Below are positions 1-13,500 of a stretch of DNA of 64,000 nt, piece by piece. The notes beneath the pieces are model-generated. The model made no database searches and was not told the origin of the DNA. It was given only the letters and a program-made list of their open reading frames with translations. The stretch comes from Candidatus Hydrogenedentota bacterium (GTDB taxonomy: Bacteria > Hydrogenedentota > Hydrogenedentia > Hydrogenedentales > JAEUWI01), in contig JAEUWI010000005.1 in NCBI GenBank assembly GCA_016791475.1, forward strand, positions 62,001-126,000, given 5' to 3'. The position numbers and the translations under genes were made by a program. The stretch's first letter is position 1. Each line of letters opens with the position of its first letter.

Positions 1-1441
1 ACATCGGGTCGTCGCCCAGGATCTCTTCAATGCTGCGCTCGGTGTCGGTGCTGACGAGCGTTCCACGTTCGAAATCCCAGACAAGCGCCGTGCCGGCATC
101 CTTGTTGGAGACGTCGATGATGTTTTCAACTTCATGAAACACTTCCGACGGATACGTATTGAATACGGTGGTGCGTCCGCCGATGTTGTCGAATTCTTCC
201 ACCGAGAAGCCGGGGGGCGACTGGCGATCATAGCCGCCGCCGTTGAACGGCGTCATGCTGAGCGTATAAGTCGCGTTGATCACGCCCGATCCGGTTTCGA
301 GAGTCTTCCACAGGTTGTTAATCTCGAACCAACCATCCCGCTCGGTGTTCTCCGGATTCTCAAAGTAGGCGGTGAAGGCGCTGAAAAGGGGAACGCGGGG
401 TGTCGCTTCGTCGTTGTCCACGTCCGCCCAGGCGACTACATGCGCGCTTGCAACCTGGATCGACGGAAGACCCGTGCCCGGACGCGTGCGGGTGCGCGCC
501 TCACCCGTAAGATCAAAAAACAGGTCCTGGCTACCACGAGGATAGAGCCACGAGATGGCCGAGATGTCGTCCGGCGCGAGATCGGCCCCGCCGCCTTCAA
601 GTCCGCCGCCCTCGGCGGTCACTTCGAAGATAAACGGGAACATCGTCGGCGTAACGCCGATGCGGCGCTGCACACCCGCGATGCTGTGCACCATGGCCGT
701 CGTTTCAATCAGGCTGGCGTCGCTCTCGGTGAGGTTGTTGAGGGGCGTGTGGCCCATGCCAAAGAAGTGGCCCATTTCGTGAACAAGCACGCTCTGGAGG
801 TCCCCGAGCGGCTCTTCACCCAGGACTTGAGGACGCACCGTATCCGCGACGATAATCACGTCGTTGTCGACAATGTTTCCGGCGCTTACGAGGTAGGATT
901 CGCTCGGCGTATCGATAATCACATCGTCGACGGCGTGTATATAGACGTTGACACCCAGCACGCCGGCGGGCAGGGCGAAAATGACATCGGCGGGATCGGG
1001 CTCCACGTTCTCGTCGGGAAGTCCATCGCCATCCAGATCCACCGTGCTCGTAACCTGCATCACAATGGTATTCTGCAAATCCGCGGTGCCGCCGGCGATG
1101 ACCGGATCCTGAAACAGGCCAATCTCGTCTACGGACGCGTAGCTCTGCGGAACACGCTCCCATACGGCGAAGGACTCGCGGACAATCTCCAGCTCCGCCT
1201 CGGTGAAACCGCTCCGACCATTTTCGATCAGGACGGGCACACCCTCGGTCTCTTCCACGCGGCCATTGTTGTTGGCATCGAAGTCGTTCACCCGATGCTT
1301 CTTGATACGAAGCACATCGAATGAATCGAAACTACCCAGCGGGAAGATAGCCCAGGTATTGGTGGCAAGTAACAGGCCGCCGGCCAGTATCGCCATTCCT
1401 AAGTGTCGTCTACGCGAGATCACGTATCCATTTCCTTTCAT
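1..1441 (-). CDS. Secreted matrixin-like zinc metalloprotease (C-terminus beyond window)
   Basis: The reading frame is open from an ATG with an upstream GGGAAGG-type ribosome site to the left edge, so about 480 residues are visible and the C-terminus is missing. Residues 8-32 form a signal peptide ending near NTWA. Next comes an EF-hand-like loop (DANNNGRVEETE, about residues 50-61) and a DLDGDGLPDE calcium-type segment. The zinc motif HEMGHFFGMGH lies at about 221-231, matching HExxHxxGxxH of metzincins. A following TAMVHS is a candidate Met-turn. This supports an exported, calcium-stabilised, zinc-dependent endopeptidase acting outside the cell. It lies about 87 bp downstream of the giant surface-protein gene on the same strand, so co-transcription and processing of that protein are possible but inferred. 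The exact peptidase family cannot be fixed by eye. Confidence 0.85.
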   Translation of the reverse strand, partial: MKGNGYVISRRRHLGMAILAGGLLLATNTWAIFPLGSFDSFDVLRIKKHRVNDFDANNNGRVEETEGVPVLIENGRSGFTEAELEIVRESFAVWERVPQSYASVDEIGLFQDPVIAGGTADLQNTIVMQVTSTVDLDGDGLPDENVEPDPADVIFALPAGVLGVNVYIHAVDDVIIDTPSESYLVSAGNIVDNDVIIVADTVRPQVLGEEPLGDLQSVLVHEMGHFFGMGHTPLNNLTESDASLIETTAMVHSIAGVQRRIGVTPTMFPFIFEVTAEGGGLEGGGADLAPDDISAISWLYPRGSQDLFFDLTGEARTRTRPGTGLPSIQVASAHVVAWADVDNDEATPRVPLFSAFTAYFENPENTERDGWFEINNLWKTLETGSGVINATYTLSMTPFNGGGYDRQSPPGFSVEEFDNIGGRTTVFNTYPSEVFHEVENIIDVSNKDAGTALVWDFERGTLVSTDTERSIEEILGDDPM

Positions 1442-1528
1442 GCCAGCTACTTCCTTCCCCGAGGGGCTGAAATCTACTGATCGAATGTATTCAAATGGCC
1501 GCGCGCCGAAACGCGCGGCCTCATGTTC

Positions 1529-4500
1529 CTACACGCGGCTCCGGGCGCTTTTGCGCCGTACGCCGAAGGCCAGGCCCGCGAAGACCAGCGACAAGAGCAC
1601 CACATCACCCAGCGGCGAAGAGGTACCGCCGCCATTCGGACCGCAACTGAAGGGTCCGATGTTCGGCTTGGCCACGGGGTCGCTGACAAACTCGAAGGCG
1701 TTCAGCTTGATCGCTTCCGTGCCGTTCGTATCGTTCGCAACCGTTACGCTCATCACATCCACTTCGGCAAAGCCACCGGTCGGGTAGCCCACGCTGATTT
1801 CCGTACCCTCGCTGTTGACCGCGAGGATCGTCATCAACGTTTCGCCAAAGCGAACGATCATGTCCTCACGGGCTCCGAAGTTCGAACCGATGACCTTCAC
1901 CGGGAAGTCCGACTTCTTGGCCTTCGCCGGCGACACGCGCGTGATGACCGGAGCCACGTCGCCCGTGCCGTTCACCAGCGTGAAGAGATTGGAGCGACTG
2001 GCCTCCTTGCCCGTATCGCTGTTGCGGACAATCAGGATGATGGGCGCCTGGGGCGCATCTTCCGCACGCGTCGTGATGGTCACCGAGATGCTGGTGTCCG
2101 TCGCCTGGTTCACGGTCACGTTGTAACCCGTCAGGATCACTTCCGGCTTCGTGCCGAAGCCCGAACCGTAGATCACGAAGGTGAAGGGGTTGCTCTCCAG
2201 CGTCTGGGCCGGCAGTTCCGTGGTGGACGCCGAGTTGATCACAACCGAGGTCGGGCCCGTGGGCTCCTTCCGCGCGGTGAGGATACCCGAGCGCTTCTTC
2301 TGGTTCGAGTGCGTGCGCACCCAGTTGAAGCCGCTGTTGTCCACTTTCGCGCCCGGCTTGTTCCCGTTCATGAAGTACCGAACCTGTTCGTCCTTGAAGA
2401 TGGACACGAAGCCCACACCGCGGTTACCCCACGGGAATTCCTGGAACTTCTTGTAGTCTTCCCGTTCCGCGCCGGTCAGGCGGAAGAACACATAGGGATC
2501 CGGTTCCGTCGGGGTGTTCGGACCCCACGAAACGATGCCCATGCGGAAGTTGTCGTCCACTTGCATGCCTTCCGACGCCCGGACCACGATGAAGAAGTCG
2601 GACTCGGCATTCTCGCCGTCCCAGGATGCGGGGACCCACTGGCGGTTGCGCGGCAGCTTGCTCACGTTGTCGCCATTGAATCCGGTACCCGGCAGGGAGA
2701 AGGCGAACTTCACCTGCGGCGCGTCGCCGGAGATTCCGGACAACTGGGGTGCGCCATCCAGGCTGAGCGGGATATCGATCGCGGGATCGAAGTGGCCGTT
2801 GCGGTTCTCCGGATTGAAATCGTTGTCCCGGTAAATCGCCACGCCACTCAGGCGCTGGTCAAGGTTCATCGGCAGTAGATCGGTCACCACGTCGAAGTCG
2901 GCGCTGTTCGATTCGTTATAGAACTCGACCACCACCTGTTCGAGGAAGGTCGGATTCTGAACGATCTTCCACGCGCCGTCCCGCGGCTCGCCACTCAGCA
3001 GCGTCAGCGCGGTTGCCGAGTTGCCGGTGATCTCATAGGCCTCGTAGCGCGAGTCTATCAGGTAGTCTCCGACAAAGGTGTTCGCAGTCCAGCTCGCGCC
3101 GGCCACGGTGAACACGCCCTCGGTACCCAGACCCGTCGAGCCTTCCGCCCGCACGCCGTCGGCCTGGTTGGTCGACGCATCCAGGCCGATGGTCGCCACG
3201 GGCGCGCCACCGATATTCAGCGTCGAGGTCAGGCTCGTGAGATCTTTGATCTTCAGCGGCACGTTGGTCGTCACCACGTCGTGACCCACGAAGTCCTGCA
3301 CCGGATCTTCTTCCGGACTGCTCTTCGTAAGCGCGCCCGCACTCGCCTGGCCCGTGGGCACGAAGCGGATACCCGCGTCGCGCTGGCCCTCCGCGCGGCC
3401 CGGCAGCGACGCCGGAATCACCACGCGGAATTGCTCGTTGGCGCTCGCGTCTTCGGACAACTTCACCGTCACGAAGAGTTCGTCACCGGGCTGGGCCGCT
3501 TCCAGATCCAGCGCCTTGGCGGCGAGCTGGCCGCCCTTGCCGAGCTCGAGACGGAACTTCTCGGGCAGGGTGAAGTCGATCTCGGGGAACTCATCCACCG
3601 CGATATCAAGGACGCTGTCTTCCTCGTCCGTGCCGCTCACGAAGTACTCCGTGGAGTCCAGCAGAGCCTGGGTATTCGGCAGGGTGCTGCCGCTCCGTTC
3701 GTACTCTTCTTTCAGGCGGTGGCGCAGACCGGCGCCGGCGCTGGTCGGACGGGCCAGGAAGTCGAACCAGTCGAAGACCACCACGTTGTTCAGGTTGGGG
3801 TTGCGTGCTTCATAGGCCGGCTGCCACGTATCCACGAGCCAGTCCGCCCATTCGCGCGCCAGATCAGCCTCCGAATCCGTGGTCTGCCCGGCGGGGAGCG
3901 GCGGTGCCGTCACCACGACGAAGAGCATGTCCGGATTGGCTTCGAAGATAGCTTCGAGGGGTTCATAGACCTCGCCGGAGCCGTCGGTGTAGATGCTGCC
4001 GCTGCCGGCGCCGTCCGGATGCTGGAATACGGCCTTGTAGTTCTCCAGCGTCATCGCTTCGCTGAAGGGGTTGCCCGGCGCGGTACCCGCGCCCTCCAAC
4101 TGGTTCGTGAAGGCATCGCTGCTGAACATGACGATCCGGTTGAAACCGTTCGCGGTGTCGCGCTCGCGGATTCCATCGAAGTAGTCATTGAACCACAAGA
4201 GCCAGTGACGGATGTCGGTATAGTTACCCGGCGTGGGCTCCATCGAATCGGGACGACCCGAGTCCGCGGATACATCGGAGAGCTCGCGGATGTCGTTGCG
4301 CTCGTCGATGTATTCCTTCTCCACAAGGGCGTCGTTCAGACCGCCGCTGGTCAGCCACTGGCTGCCTGCGCCGTGATGGATATACACGAGATCGTCCGTT
4401 ACGCCGTCGCTACCGCCGCCGCCGCCGCCGCCGCCACCGCCGCCGCCCGAGCCGGTGCCACCGCCCGAGAAGCCTTCGCAGACGAACACATAGTCGATGT

Positions 4501-7500
4501 CGAAGGTTGTGCCTTCCTCATCGTTGTGCGGCACGGGCCACAGGGACGCCAGATTCATCTTCAGCACCCAGGCCTTGTCCACATCGTCGATCAGTTCGTC
4601 GCCGTTCATGTCGTCCGGCGTGCCGTTGCCGTCGAGGTCGACGAACTCGGGCGCGGACGACCACTTGGCGTTGTTCAGGGGCACGATTTCTTCCGTGCTC
4701 AGGAACGCGCCGCCATCGGAGTACGAACGGAAGTCCGACTCATTCAGATAGGTGCCGCCGGACAGAATGCCCGACTGGCCGGTGTCGCTGTCCTGCCAGA
4801 GCAGAACGCCGGAATCCAGATTGATGCCGGCCTGATCCAGCGGATAGAGATCCGACGGATCGAAGTCCGGACCCCAGAAGGCCAGGTTGATTTCGGAGAT
4901 GAAGGTCTCCGAAGACGCATTCACGGCCGCGTCCGCGGTGCCGACGGCGTTGATGCCAATCACCGGGGTGTGGTTGTTGTTGATGTCCGTACGCTGAGCC
5001 AGAATACGGGCTTTCGCATCCTCGTCGTTCCAGTCCGACAAGTGCGGATACTGTCCGGGTATCAACTCCTGCGGCCAGGACGCATAGTCCGGCAGCGTGG
5101 GCTGCAACGGAAGCTGCGCGATGGCGGACGAGCGGGGGATGTCCGACGGCTCGCCCGAGCCGAAGGGCGCGGTTTCGAAGGGATACTGGCGATCGATATC
5201 GTCCGGCGCCGTATTGATTACCTCCGACTGACCGCCGATATCGAAGGTCAGCGTGAAGAAGAAGGTCGCCCGTTGCACGTCGATCCCGTGGAGGTTCTCG
5301 AAACGCGTCTGCTGGATACCAAAGGGATCCATCCAACGGTCAAAGTAGGTCTGGCTGGTTTCCTCCGAGGAGAAACCATAGCAGATCGAAGAACCGAAGG
5401 GTATCGAGAAGAAGATGTCCGAGAAGCGCGCGTACTCCGAGTTGGTCCCGTAGGTCATCTGCAGATCGTGCACATCCAGGCCGACGCGGATCGGCTTGGC
5501 GGACTTCGCGTTCATGGTCCGCTCGTTCCACCAGGGCTCGTCGAAGCCCCAGCGGGAGTCATCCTGCCACAGCGTGTAGACCTGGTTGCCTTCGCCCGCC
5601 ACCGGGCCGAGGGCCGGAATCATGCTGCTGACATAAATACCGCCTTCGAAGGTCTGGTTGGTCGTGTCGTAACGGCGCGGCTCCACGAAGGCGCGGAAAT
5701 CGGCGCCCGGCTGGATCCCCTGGCCGTCGGCCAGACCCTGCGACACATCCTTGAATCCACTGTCCGTGCGGATTACCACGAAGTAGTCCGGGCTGCTTTC
5801 GCTGGTCGGCAGGTCCGTATCCGGATCTTCAATCGTGAAGTTCGCGTCCGGAACAGCCTCGATACGACCGACACCATCGGCGCCGTTGCGGCGTTCGAAG
5901 CCGTGATTCAGACTGAGCTTCCACCACGGATCACCACCTCCGGGCGGGAAGGGGATGTATTCCCATTCCAAGTCGGCGGCGTACAGCGGCTCCATGGGAT
6001 AGTCGCCGTTGTAGGTCACACCAACGCCGTCCGCATTCGCGGTGGGCGGATCGAAGACCGCGTTGTTGTTCTCGTCCACCCAGAGCCAGGCGCCACTGAA
6101 GGTGAGATCCGGCGCTATGGCGATTTCATCGTTGCCCGTCTCCGGGATACTCAGCGACTGGTTGTTCAGGCCGACACGCGGATCGAACCCGCCGTTGCCG
6201 GGGGTACCGAAGGGATCGGCGCCGATATCCGTCATGATCAGGTTGATCTGCTGGATAACCGGCTGCTCTTGATCTTCGTCACCGTCGGTAAGGCGAACGC
6301 CGCCCGTCTCCGGATCGAAGAAGTCAAAGTGCTCCGAGGCGGTCGAATGGATGTTGATGTTGAGTACGTTGACCCATTCCTCGACCGCGACCAGGCGCCG
6401 CATTTCCAGGGTCTCGCCGCCCAGCACACTGAGGATGCGATCCGGCGTGTTCCACCGGGGCCGGGTAAATTCGGCCGTCGGGATCTGGTAGAAGATGGGA
6501 TTCGCCCAGGAATTGATATTCGGGGCGTCCAGCGCGCCATCGTTCGAACCGCGCGCGTCATAGACGCCGAAGCTGGACGAATAGGCCGGGTCTTCTTCCA
6601 GGATTTCTCCGTCGAGGAAGTTTGGCGTGTAATCGTCAATGGGCGCACCCTCGGCGTCCGTCGGTATGCTGCCGGTTTCATCCGGCACGATCATTTCCGC
6701 ATCCAGCACGGTGGTCGCCAGCGTGAGCTGGGAGCGCCAGGTCGCCGAGGTGCGCACCGCGATGATGAAGGAGTTGCCGTCGATCGTGTTGTCGCCGGTG
6801 GGTCCAGCGGGGACCAGTACTTCCGGATCTTCCGGCGTGCCCGTACCCACGAAGTCGAGGGTATAGGTCAGGTTGCCACCGGTCGTGTCGAGCGTGGCGA
6901 TGCCGCCGCCGGACGCGTCCCACGTGGCCATCAGGAAGTCGTTCTCCACGTTGAGGTTATTATTGTCCTCATCGTCGTCGGAGAAGTTCTCGTAGAAGAT
7001 ACCGAACTCGAGGAGGTCCGAAGGCTGGGGACCACCCGCGTTGATGTAGCCCAGATCGGCCGACGCAACGTCGCTGCCGTGGATCTGGTAGACCAGGCTG
7101 CGCAGAATGCGCTGGGCCGGAGTCTCTTCGTCGGTGCTCAGAACCACATTGAGCACGGGGACCCAGTCCGTGAGGGGAAGGAGGCCTTCTCCGTCGCGGA
7201 TCAAGTTGGTCACTTCAAAGCTCGCCGTGGGCTCTTCTCCCTCGCCTTCGCCTTCGCCTTCACCCTCGCCTTCACCTTCGCCTTCGCCTTCACCCTCGCC
7301 CTCGCCGCCGGCGCAGCCCGCACCCGTGCAGGGACGTACGCGGATATAGTTGGTCAGTTCGATGCTGCGGGTGATCTCTTCGCCCGACACCCGGTCGCGG
7401 AAGGTCACCTGAAGCGTGATCGTGTAGTCGCCCGGCGCGAGATAGCGGTGTTCCGGATTTTCTTCGTCCGAAGAGGATCCGTCGCCGAAGTTCCAGGCGA

Positions 7501-10500
7501 AGGCAATCGCCTCGTAGTCCGGCCCCGTCTCACTCAGGTTCGTGAACACCACGTCCAGACCGTCGGCCAGGACCCCTTCCGGATCCGGGGTGATGAAACC
7601 GTCCAGCGGCGTCGCAATCGCGTCCGCGAAGGGATACTCCACGATCTCGATTACGTTCACCCGAGTGACCGTGTCTTCCACGCCATTCGCGTCGGTCACC
7701 GTGACAGATACGGTGTAGGTTCCCTCGTCTGTATACGTGTACTCCTGATCATAGCATGTCTGGGAGGGGTTCGCTGGATCAGGCGCGTTTGGGGTAGGAT
7801 CGCCATTTTCCAGAGTTGTACCATCGCCAAATTGCCATACGATTTTGGTCACCGTACCCGTGGTGCACATCGTAAAGATGACCGGCTCGCCCACGGTCTG
7901 GCGATGGCGATCAATCGTAAAGTCCACTTCTGGCGCTTCGCTGGACGTGATTACGCCCGTTCGGCCAGAGACGTTCGGGTTGGTTCGAATCCAGTGACGC
8001 ACGTTGCGGTCGTCCTGACTGTGATCCTCTTCCGTCGTCGGCTCGACGCGGTTGCGGTCCTTGTTGTAGGTCCAGTAGCGGACTTCCGGGCGCTCCTTGA
8101 AGAAGGTAATGAAGCCGAGGCCACGGGCGCCCCACGGGAATTCGGAGAAGATGTCGAATTCGTCTTCGCGCTGACCGCTCGTGCCACCCAGATCCGGGCT
8201 GAAGTTGTCGGGATCGGGTTCGGAAGGAGTATTCGGACCCCACGAAACGATGGCCGCGCGAAAATCATCGCCGAGACTCATGTTGCGCGAACTGCGAACA
8301 ACCACGAAGAAGTCGGAGCCGAACTCCGGATCGCTGTTGGCCAGGCCGAAGCTCTGAGGAATGACCTGGCGGAGTCGCGGCTGCGACGCATAAGGCACCG
8401 ATTCCCGACCGGTCAGATCGTCGGTACCGGGCGATGAGAAGACAAACTTCACCTGGCGTTCCGGCTCACCGACCTGCCCGATGAACTTCGGTTCATCATC
8501 CAAAGTCAGCGGAAGGTCGATATACTCCATATCGCCCGTGTCTGGATTCAGGAAAGGCGGATCGTACACGCCGTTCGTGTTGTTCGGGTGCATATCGTTG
8601 TCGCGATAAAGGGAGACGCCGCTTATAAGATCATTAAGCGGATCTTCCGTTGCCAGTGGTAGCAGGTCGCGTTGAATATCGAAGTCACCGTCGTTTCCTG
8701 TGTCATAAAATTCCACAATCACCTGTTCCAGGAAGGACGGATTGCGTACGATCATCCACGCGCTGCCATTGGCGGGCACGCCCGCGCGAAGGGTGAGGGT
8801 GGCGCCGTTGACTCCGGTGATTTCATACGCCTCGATCCGGTCAGGCTCGATGCGACTGTCGCCGTTGTCGTCGTTGTCCTCGTACATGGCAATGAGCCAA
8901 TCCCCGACGTTTTCCGCAGTGCCCGCGAAGCCAGTCGCGGTGAATGTATTCGGCCCGGCGGTACCGGTTGCGCCGCTTGCGATGAGGTTCTCGCGACGGT
9001 TGGCCGACGCGTCGATGCCGAGCACGGCCGCCGGCAGGCTGCCGGGCTCGATCGTGGCCGGGAAGGTCGACGGCACGGAGGGTCCGTTCAGGCCGGTGGA
9101 AATAATCCGCGCCGGCACATCGATCGCGAGCATGTCGTGTCTGAAGAAGTCATACGTTCCTTCGTCGGGGTGAACCTTTTCGAAGGAACCGACGCTCGGA
9201 TAGGTCCGGGGCGAGATTTCGATGCCGGCGATCTGCTCGGCGGCGGGGGTGCGGGCGGGCAGCCGCGCGGGAATGACCGCGCGAAATTCTTCGAAGGCAC
9301 TGATTGTATCGGAGGTTCGAATGACCACAAAGAGGTCGTCGCCCTGATTGCCACCCGGAGTAAGGGCCTTGGTCTGGGGCAGACTTAGATCCAGAAGCGT
9401 CGGCTGGCTCGCCCAGAAGCTGGGCCAGTTGCTGACAAAATCCTTGTCTGCCGACTTGCCGGCTACGCTGGCCTTTCGACCGTCATCGTCGCCCGAGTCG
9501 CCGCCGGTGTCACCTCCCGCGTCGCCACCGGTATCGGTGCCGGTATCATCCGTCCCACCGACGGAACCGTTGGGTGCACCGCTGCGGATGTCGGACTGGG
9601 GTACGTTCCACAGTTCCGCCAGTTCGAATGTCAGCACCCAGGCGCGGTCACTGAGACCGTCAAAGCGGGCCTGATCCCCCGCAGACAAGGTGGCGCGGAA
9701 AGCCGCGACTTCGGCTTCGTCGTACTGGTCTCCCAGGAAGACGATCCCGTCACCGCTGAGGTCGTCGGCGGCATATGCCCCCGTGTTGGGGTCCAGTTTG
9801 CCATAGAGATTAATCGGCTCCGGTTCCACACTCCACTGAAGGCTGCCGGGTTCCACCGGTACGATACGGTCAATGAAACCTGGGTTGGAGGTACCTTCGG
9901 TGATCGCGGGCCCGTCAAAAACACCGTTTCCGTTGTCTTCGTACACCAGGACGCCCGACGTAAAGAGGGTGCCGTCTTCGTCCAGACCCGCCAGATCGAG
10001 GGAGGTGAATTCCGGGCCCCAGAAGGCTACCGTCAAGGCGTTCACCGACAGATTCGGGAAACTGTTGACGTTCAGGTCGTCCGCCCCCACCAGGTTTACA
10101 CCCAGCATTGCGGTCGGCTGGGAATTGTACGAGGCATACTGCTTGAGCCAGCGCGCGGCGCGAACGCCCTGATCGGCGGGAAGAACATCGCGATCAAGAC
10201 CGGCCGGCCAGTTGCTCACACCGGGATACTCGCCCCGAACCAAGGTATCGTTTACGATCATCCACTTGCCGCGACGAACGCGCTGATTAACCGGCACACC
10301 GGTCGGGTGCTCGCGGATGGTCAGTTCCTGGCCGGTGGTCCTGAATCGGTCGAGTAGCAGAAGGTGACCGTCTTCGAGAGTCAGCGCGTTGCCCGCGTTG
10401 CTTACAATGCGGCAGCGAGCGCCGTTCTCGTCAACGAGCCACATGCCCGCGACGTCGCCGATCGCGCCGTACTGGGCGTCATTCGCCTCGAAGACGTAGA

Positions 10501-13500
10501 CGTCGTCGGAGTAGGTGAATTCGGAATTCGGCGACGTGGGATTGCGATAGTTCTCGTTCGCCATGGCGCCTTCGGACTGAAGGTACACTTCACCCGAGTT
10601 GCCGGCATTCACAAATCCATCGCTGAAGATCGGCCAGTTTTCATAACGCGGCAGCGTGGGCTGCTGCGGAGGATTGGGGAAGAATACCGAACGCGGATCG
10701 TTCAATTGCGCGTCCACGGCGTCGCCCGCCAGCTTGAAGGGCACGGTCTCAAAGGCGTACTGGGAAGAAGTCAGGGTGTCGTCCGCCAGCAATCCCGTGG
10801 CGCTCAGCACTGAGTGACCGGTCGATTCAATGCCGTCCGTAATATCCGGGAAACCTCCGGGGCTATGGTATTCGTCGAAGCGCGATTCCAGTATGCCCAA
10901 GCTTGTCAGGGAGCTGCCATCGAAGTCGCCGGTGATCAGATCGGCGCCCGCCAAGGCCGGATCCAGCCAGAGGCTGTCATGAGAGCGAATCTGCTGATTC
11001 AAGAAGCTCGGGAAGGGCGAGGTGAACCAATCGGTCTCACCCAGGAAGCCCGCCTGTCCGATCTGGATAAAGGTCTCTTTGGCGTACAGGTTCGACGTGC
11101 TGTAGGTCAGCACCAAATCGTGTACCTCGAAGCCGCTGCGCTGTGGTTTGGCGGTGTTGCGATCAGTGTAGCGTTCGGGCCACCAGGGCTCCACGTCAAA
11201 GGTATCGCTGAGGGTCGGGCAGGGGTATACATCCGGCGGACAGATATAGTCCACGCGAACGTCGTCCTGGACGTAATTCGGGGTGTTGGCAAAACTGGTC
11301 AGGCCGTTCGGGTCGATCACGTCGCCGGAGGGTGTGTTAAGCACATTCACCTGGCTGTCGAACCAGATACCGCCGTCCCAGTGACCATTCTCCACCGGCG
11401 CGGAAGAAGTGGAGCCGGGGCGACCGGTCTGCCAGCGACGGGGCTCGATAAAGGCCCGCATATCGGCGCCGATCGCGAGTCCGGTACCATCGCCCGGCAC
11501 GCCGGAGATGTCCGTGAATCCACTGTCTGCGCGCATCGTTACAAAGTAGTCCGCACGGGGACGTTCGGTCGGCGCGTAGGGATCCGGGATCGATTCGACC
11601 GCGCCGTCGTCGGGGTTGCCAAAGGCACCCTGACGGTCAATGCCGGCCAGGGTCATGCGGAGTTTCCACCAGGGATCGCCACCGCCGGGGGGGAAGGGCA
11701 CGTATTCCCATTCCAGTAGACCGGGCTCGACAGCTTCAGCCGCGCCGAAGTCAAAGGGCTCCATCGGATGATCGGTAAAGGACACACCGACCGTTCCCGT
11801 GTTGGCGGGAACGTCCAGGAGGCCGTTTCCATTTGCGTCTTCGTAGACCCACACACCGTTGAAGGCGTAGTCCACGTTGCGCGCACTTGAGGGACTCGGA
11901 CCGCTGGTGGCGGTGAGGGTCTCCAAGCCTTCGGTCGGATCGAATCCACCGTTTCCGGGGGGGCCAAAGGGATCGCCGCCGACGTCGGTCACGACGAGAT
12001 TGACCTCGCGCAGGCCCACACGGTCCTGCGGCTCTATAAAGCCGAACTGGGTCGCATGGGCGTTAATAGCGACGATCGGCACCCACGTTTCAATCGCGAA
12101 CAGTTCACGAAGATCCAGCCATTCACCCGTCACCGCGTTGACGATGCTGTCGCCCACGTCCCATCGGGGGCGGACCTGTTCGCCATAGGGCGTATACATG
12201 TTGATGGAATGGGCCGAGCGGTTGTAGGAACGATCACCAGGTTCAGCAAAGAAGTCATCCCAGCCGGACTGGTCCCACACTTCGAAGCTGGCGGAATAGC
12301 CCACTTCCTCGGAAATGGGGCCTTCCGTGAAGTCCGGAAGGTTGTCGAGCAGCGCTCCGTCCGAGCCTATCGGGCGGGAGCCGACTTCCTGGCCCTCGTC
12401 ATAGGCCGCGTTGTCGGAGTAAGGCTGCATACGTGCCCCATACACAATCACTCCGAGTGAGGTTCCCGAGGTCCATTCACTGGAGAGGCGTACCATGACC
12501 AAGTAGCCATTGTCCGGCGATGGCCCCGTTATGGGCCACTCGTTGAACGGAAACTTCGGGTTGCTCCCGGTTATCGCGGGGAAGTCCAGGAAGGGGCTGT
12601 TGGGAAGATAGCCCGGATCGTTCGGGTCAAACACAAAGTTCAGGTCGTAGTAATTGTCGTTGATCCGGTAGTTGCGGCCATTCGGACCCGCAACCAGATT
12701 GCCCCCGAAATTATTCGAACCAGCCCACACGGGCATCTCGTACGGAAAGCCGTGAGCATCCCACGTAATCATGGGCGAGGTCGGGTCAAAACTCGGGTTT
12801 TCAAAATCTATGCCATCCCAGACACCGTCCGGACCGCCGTCTCCGGAATCGCGGAAGATGGCGAACTCAAGAAAATCCGATTCTTCGGGGTTAATGGAGG
12901 TGGGGTAGGGTTCATCATCCGGGTGCAATTCGCGAGTTACGCGGAACTGGAGGTTGGTCAGAGCCCGCGGTGCGTAGGCATCTTCGCCATAGTTCATGTT
13001 GAAGCGAAACAGCGGAACCCAGTTGTTCAGTGGTAGTAGGCCCGCATTGTCGTTCGCCCCTACAACAGACTCGATTTCGAGCGTCGCCGCAGGCGGGGTT
13101 TCGCCGGCGGCCGTGGCCACGGCCGTGGCCACGAAGTTGAAGCCATTGGGCGGGCAAAGCACGTTGTTCTCGAACACAAGCTGGATGCCAACGTTGTAGA
13201 TACCCTCTTCAAGGGGCAGAATTCCCTGATCCCCGTTGGTGCGCAATTCCCCATTGTTCAGCGTGGCGCTGACAGGTACCTGCTGGGCGAATACCGGCTG
13301 GTTGAGATCGTCCAACTCCTGGCTTTCAATCCGCCAATTCACGGCGATGAGACCGGTAAGGTCGGTCGATCCATTCAGGGTGGAATTATTGCTGAAGGTG
13401 AATTCCGCAGGAGCCGGACGTGATGCGGGCGACACGGCAACAATGTGGACCACGTCCGCGCAGTTTACCTGCTTCTCGTCGCCCGTGGCGCCGGCGGTGG

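Noticed and set aside
134-1324. A 396-codon plus-strand frame at the left edge
   Set aside because: The minus strand encodes a complete HExxHxxGxxH protease frame that spans the same bases and continues past the edge; the plus frame has no recognisable domain.
4410-4460. Trinucleotide repeat as a separate feature
   Set aside because: It is the in-frame poly-Gly linker of the giant protein.
7234-7311. CRISPR-like or satellite repeat
   Set aside because: The periodic bases are GAG/GGC codon repeats encoding the Glu-Gly linker in frame; no spacers are present.
3281-8437. A 1,718-codon plus-strand frame antisense to the giant surface protein
   Set aside because: It is the shadow of a GC-rich gene. 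The minus-strand frame has the signal, domains, internal homology and ribosome site; the antisense translation is low-complexity in Arg, His and Val with no motif.
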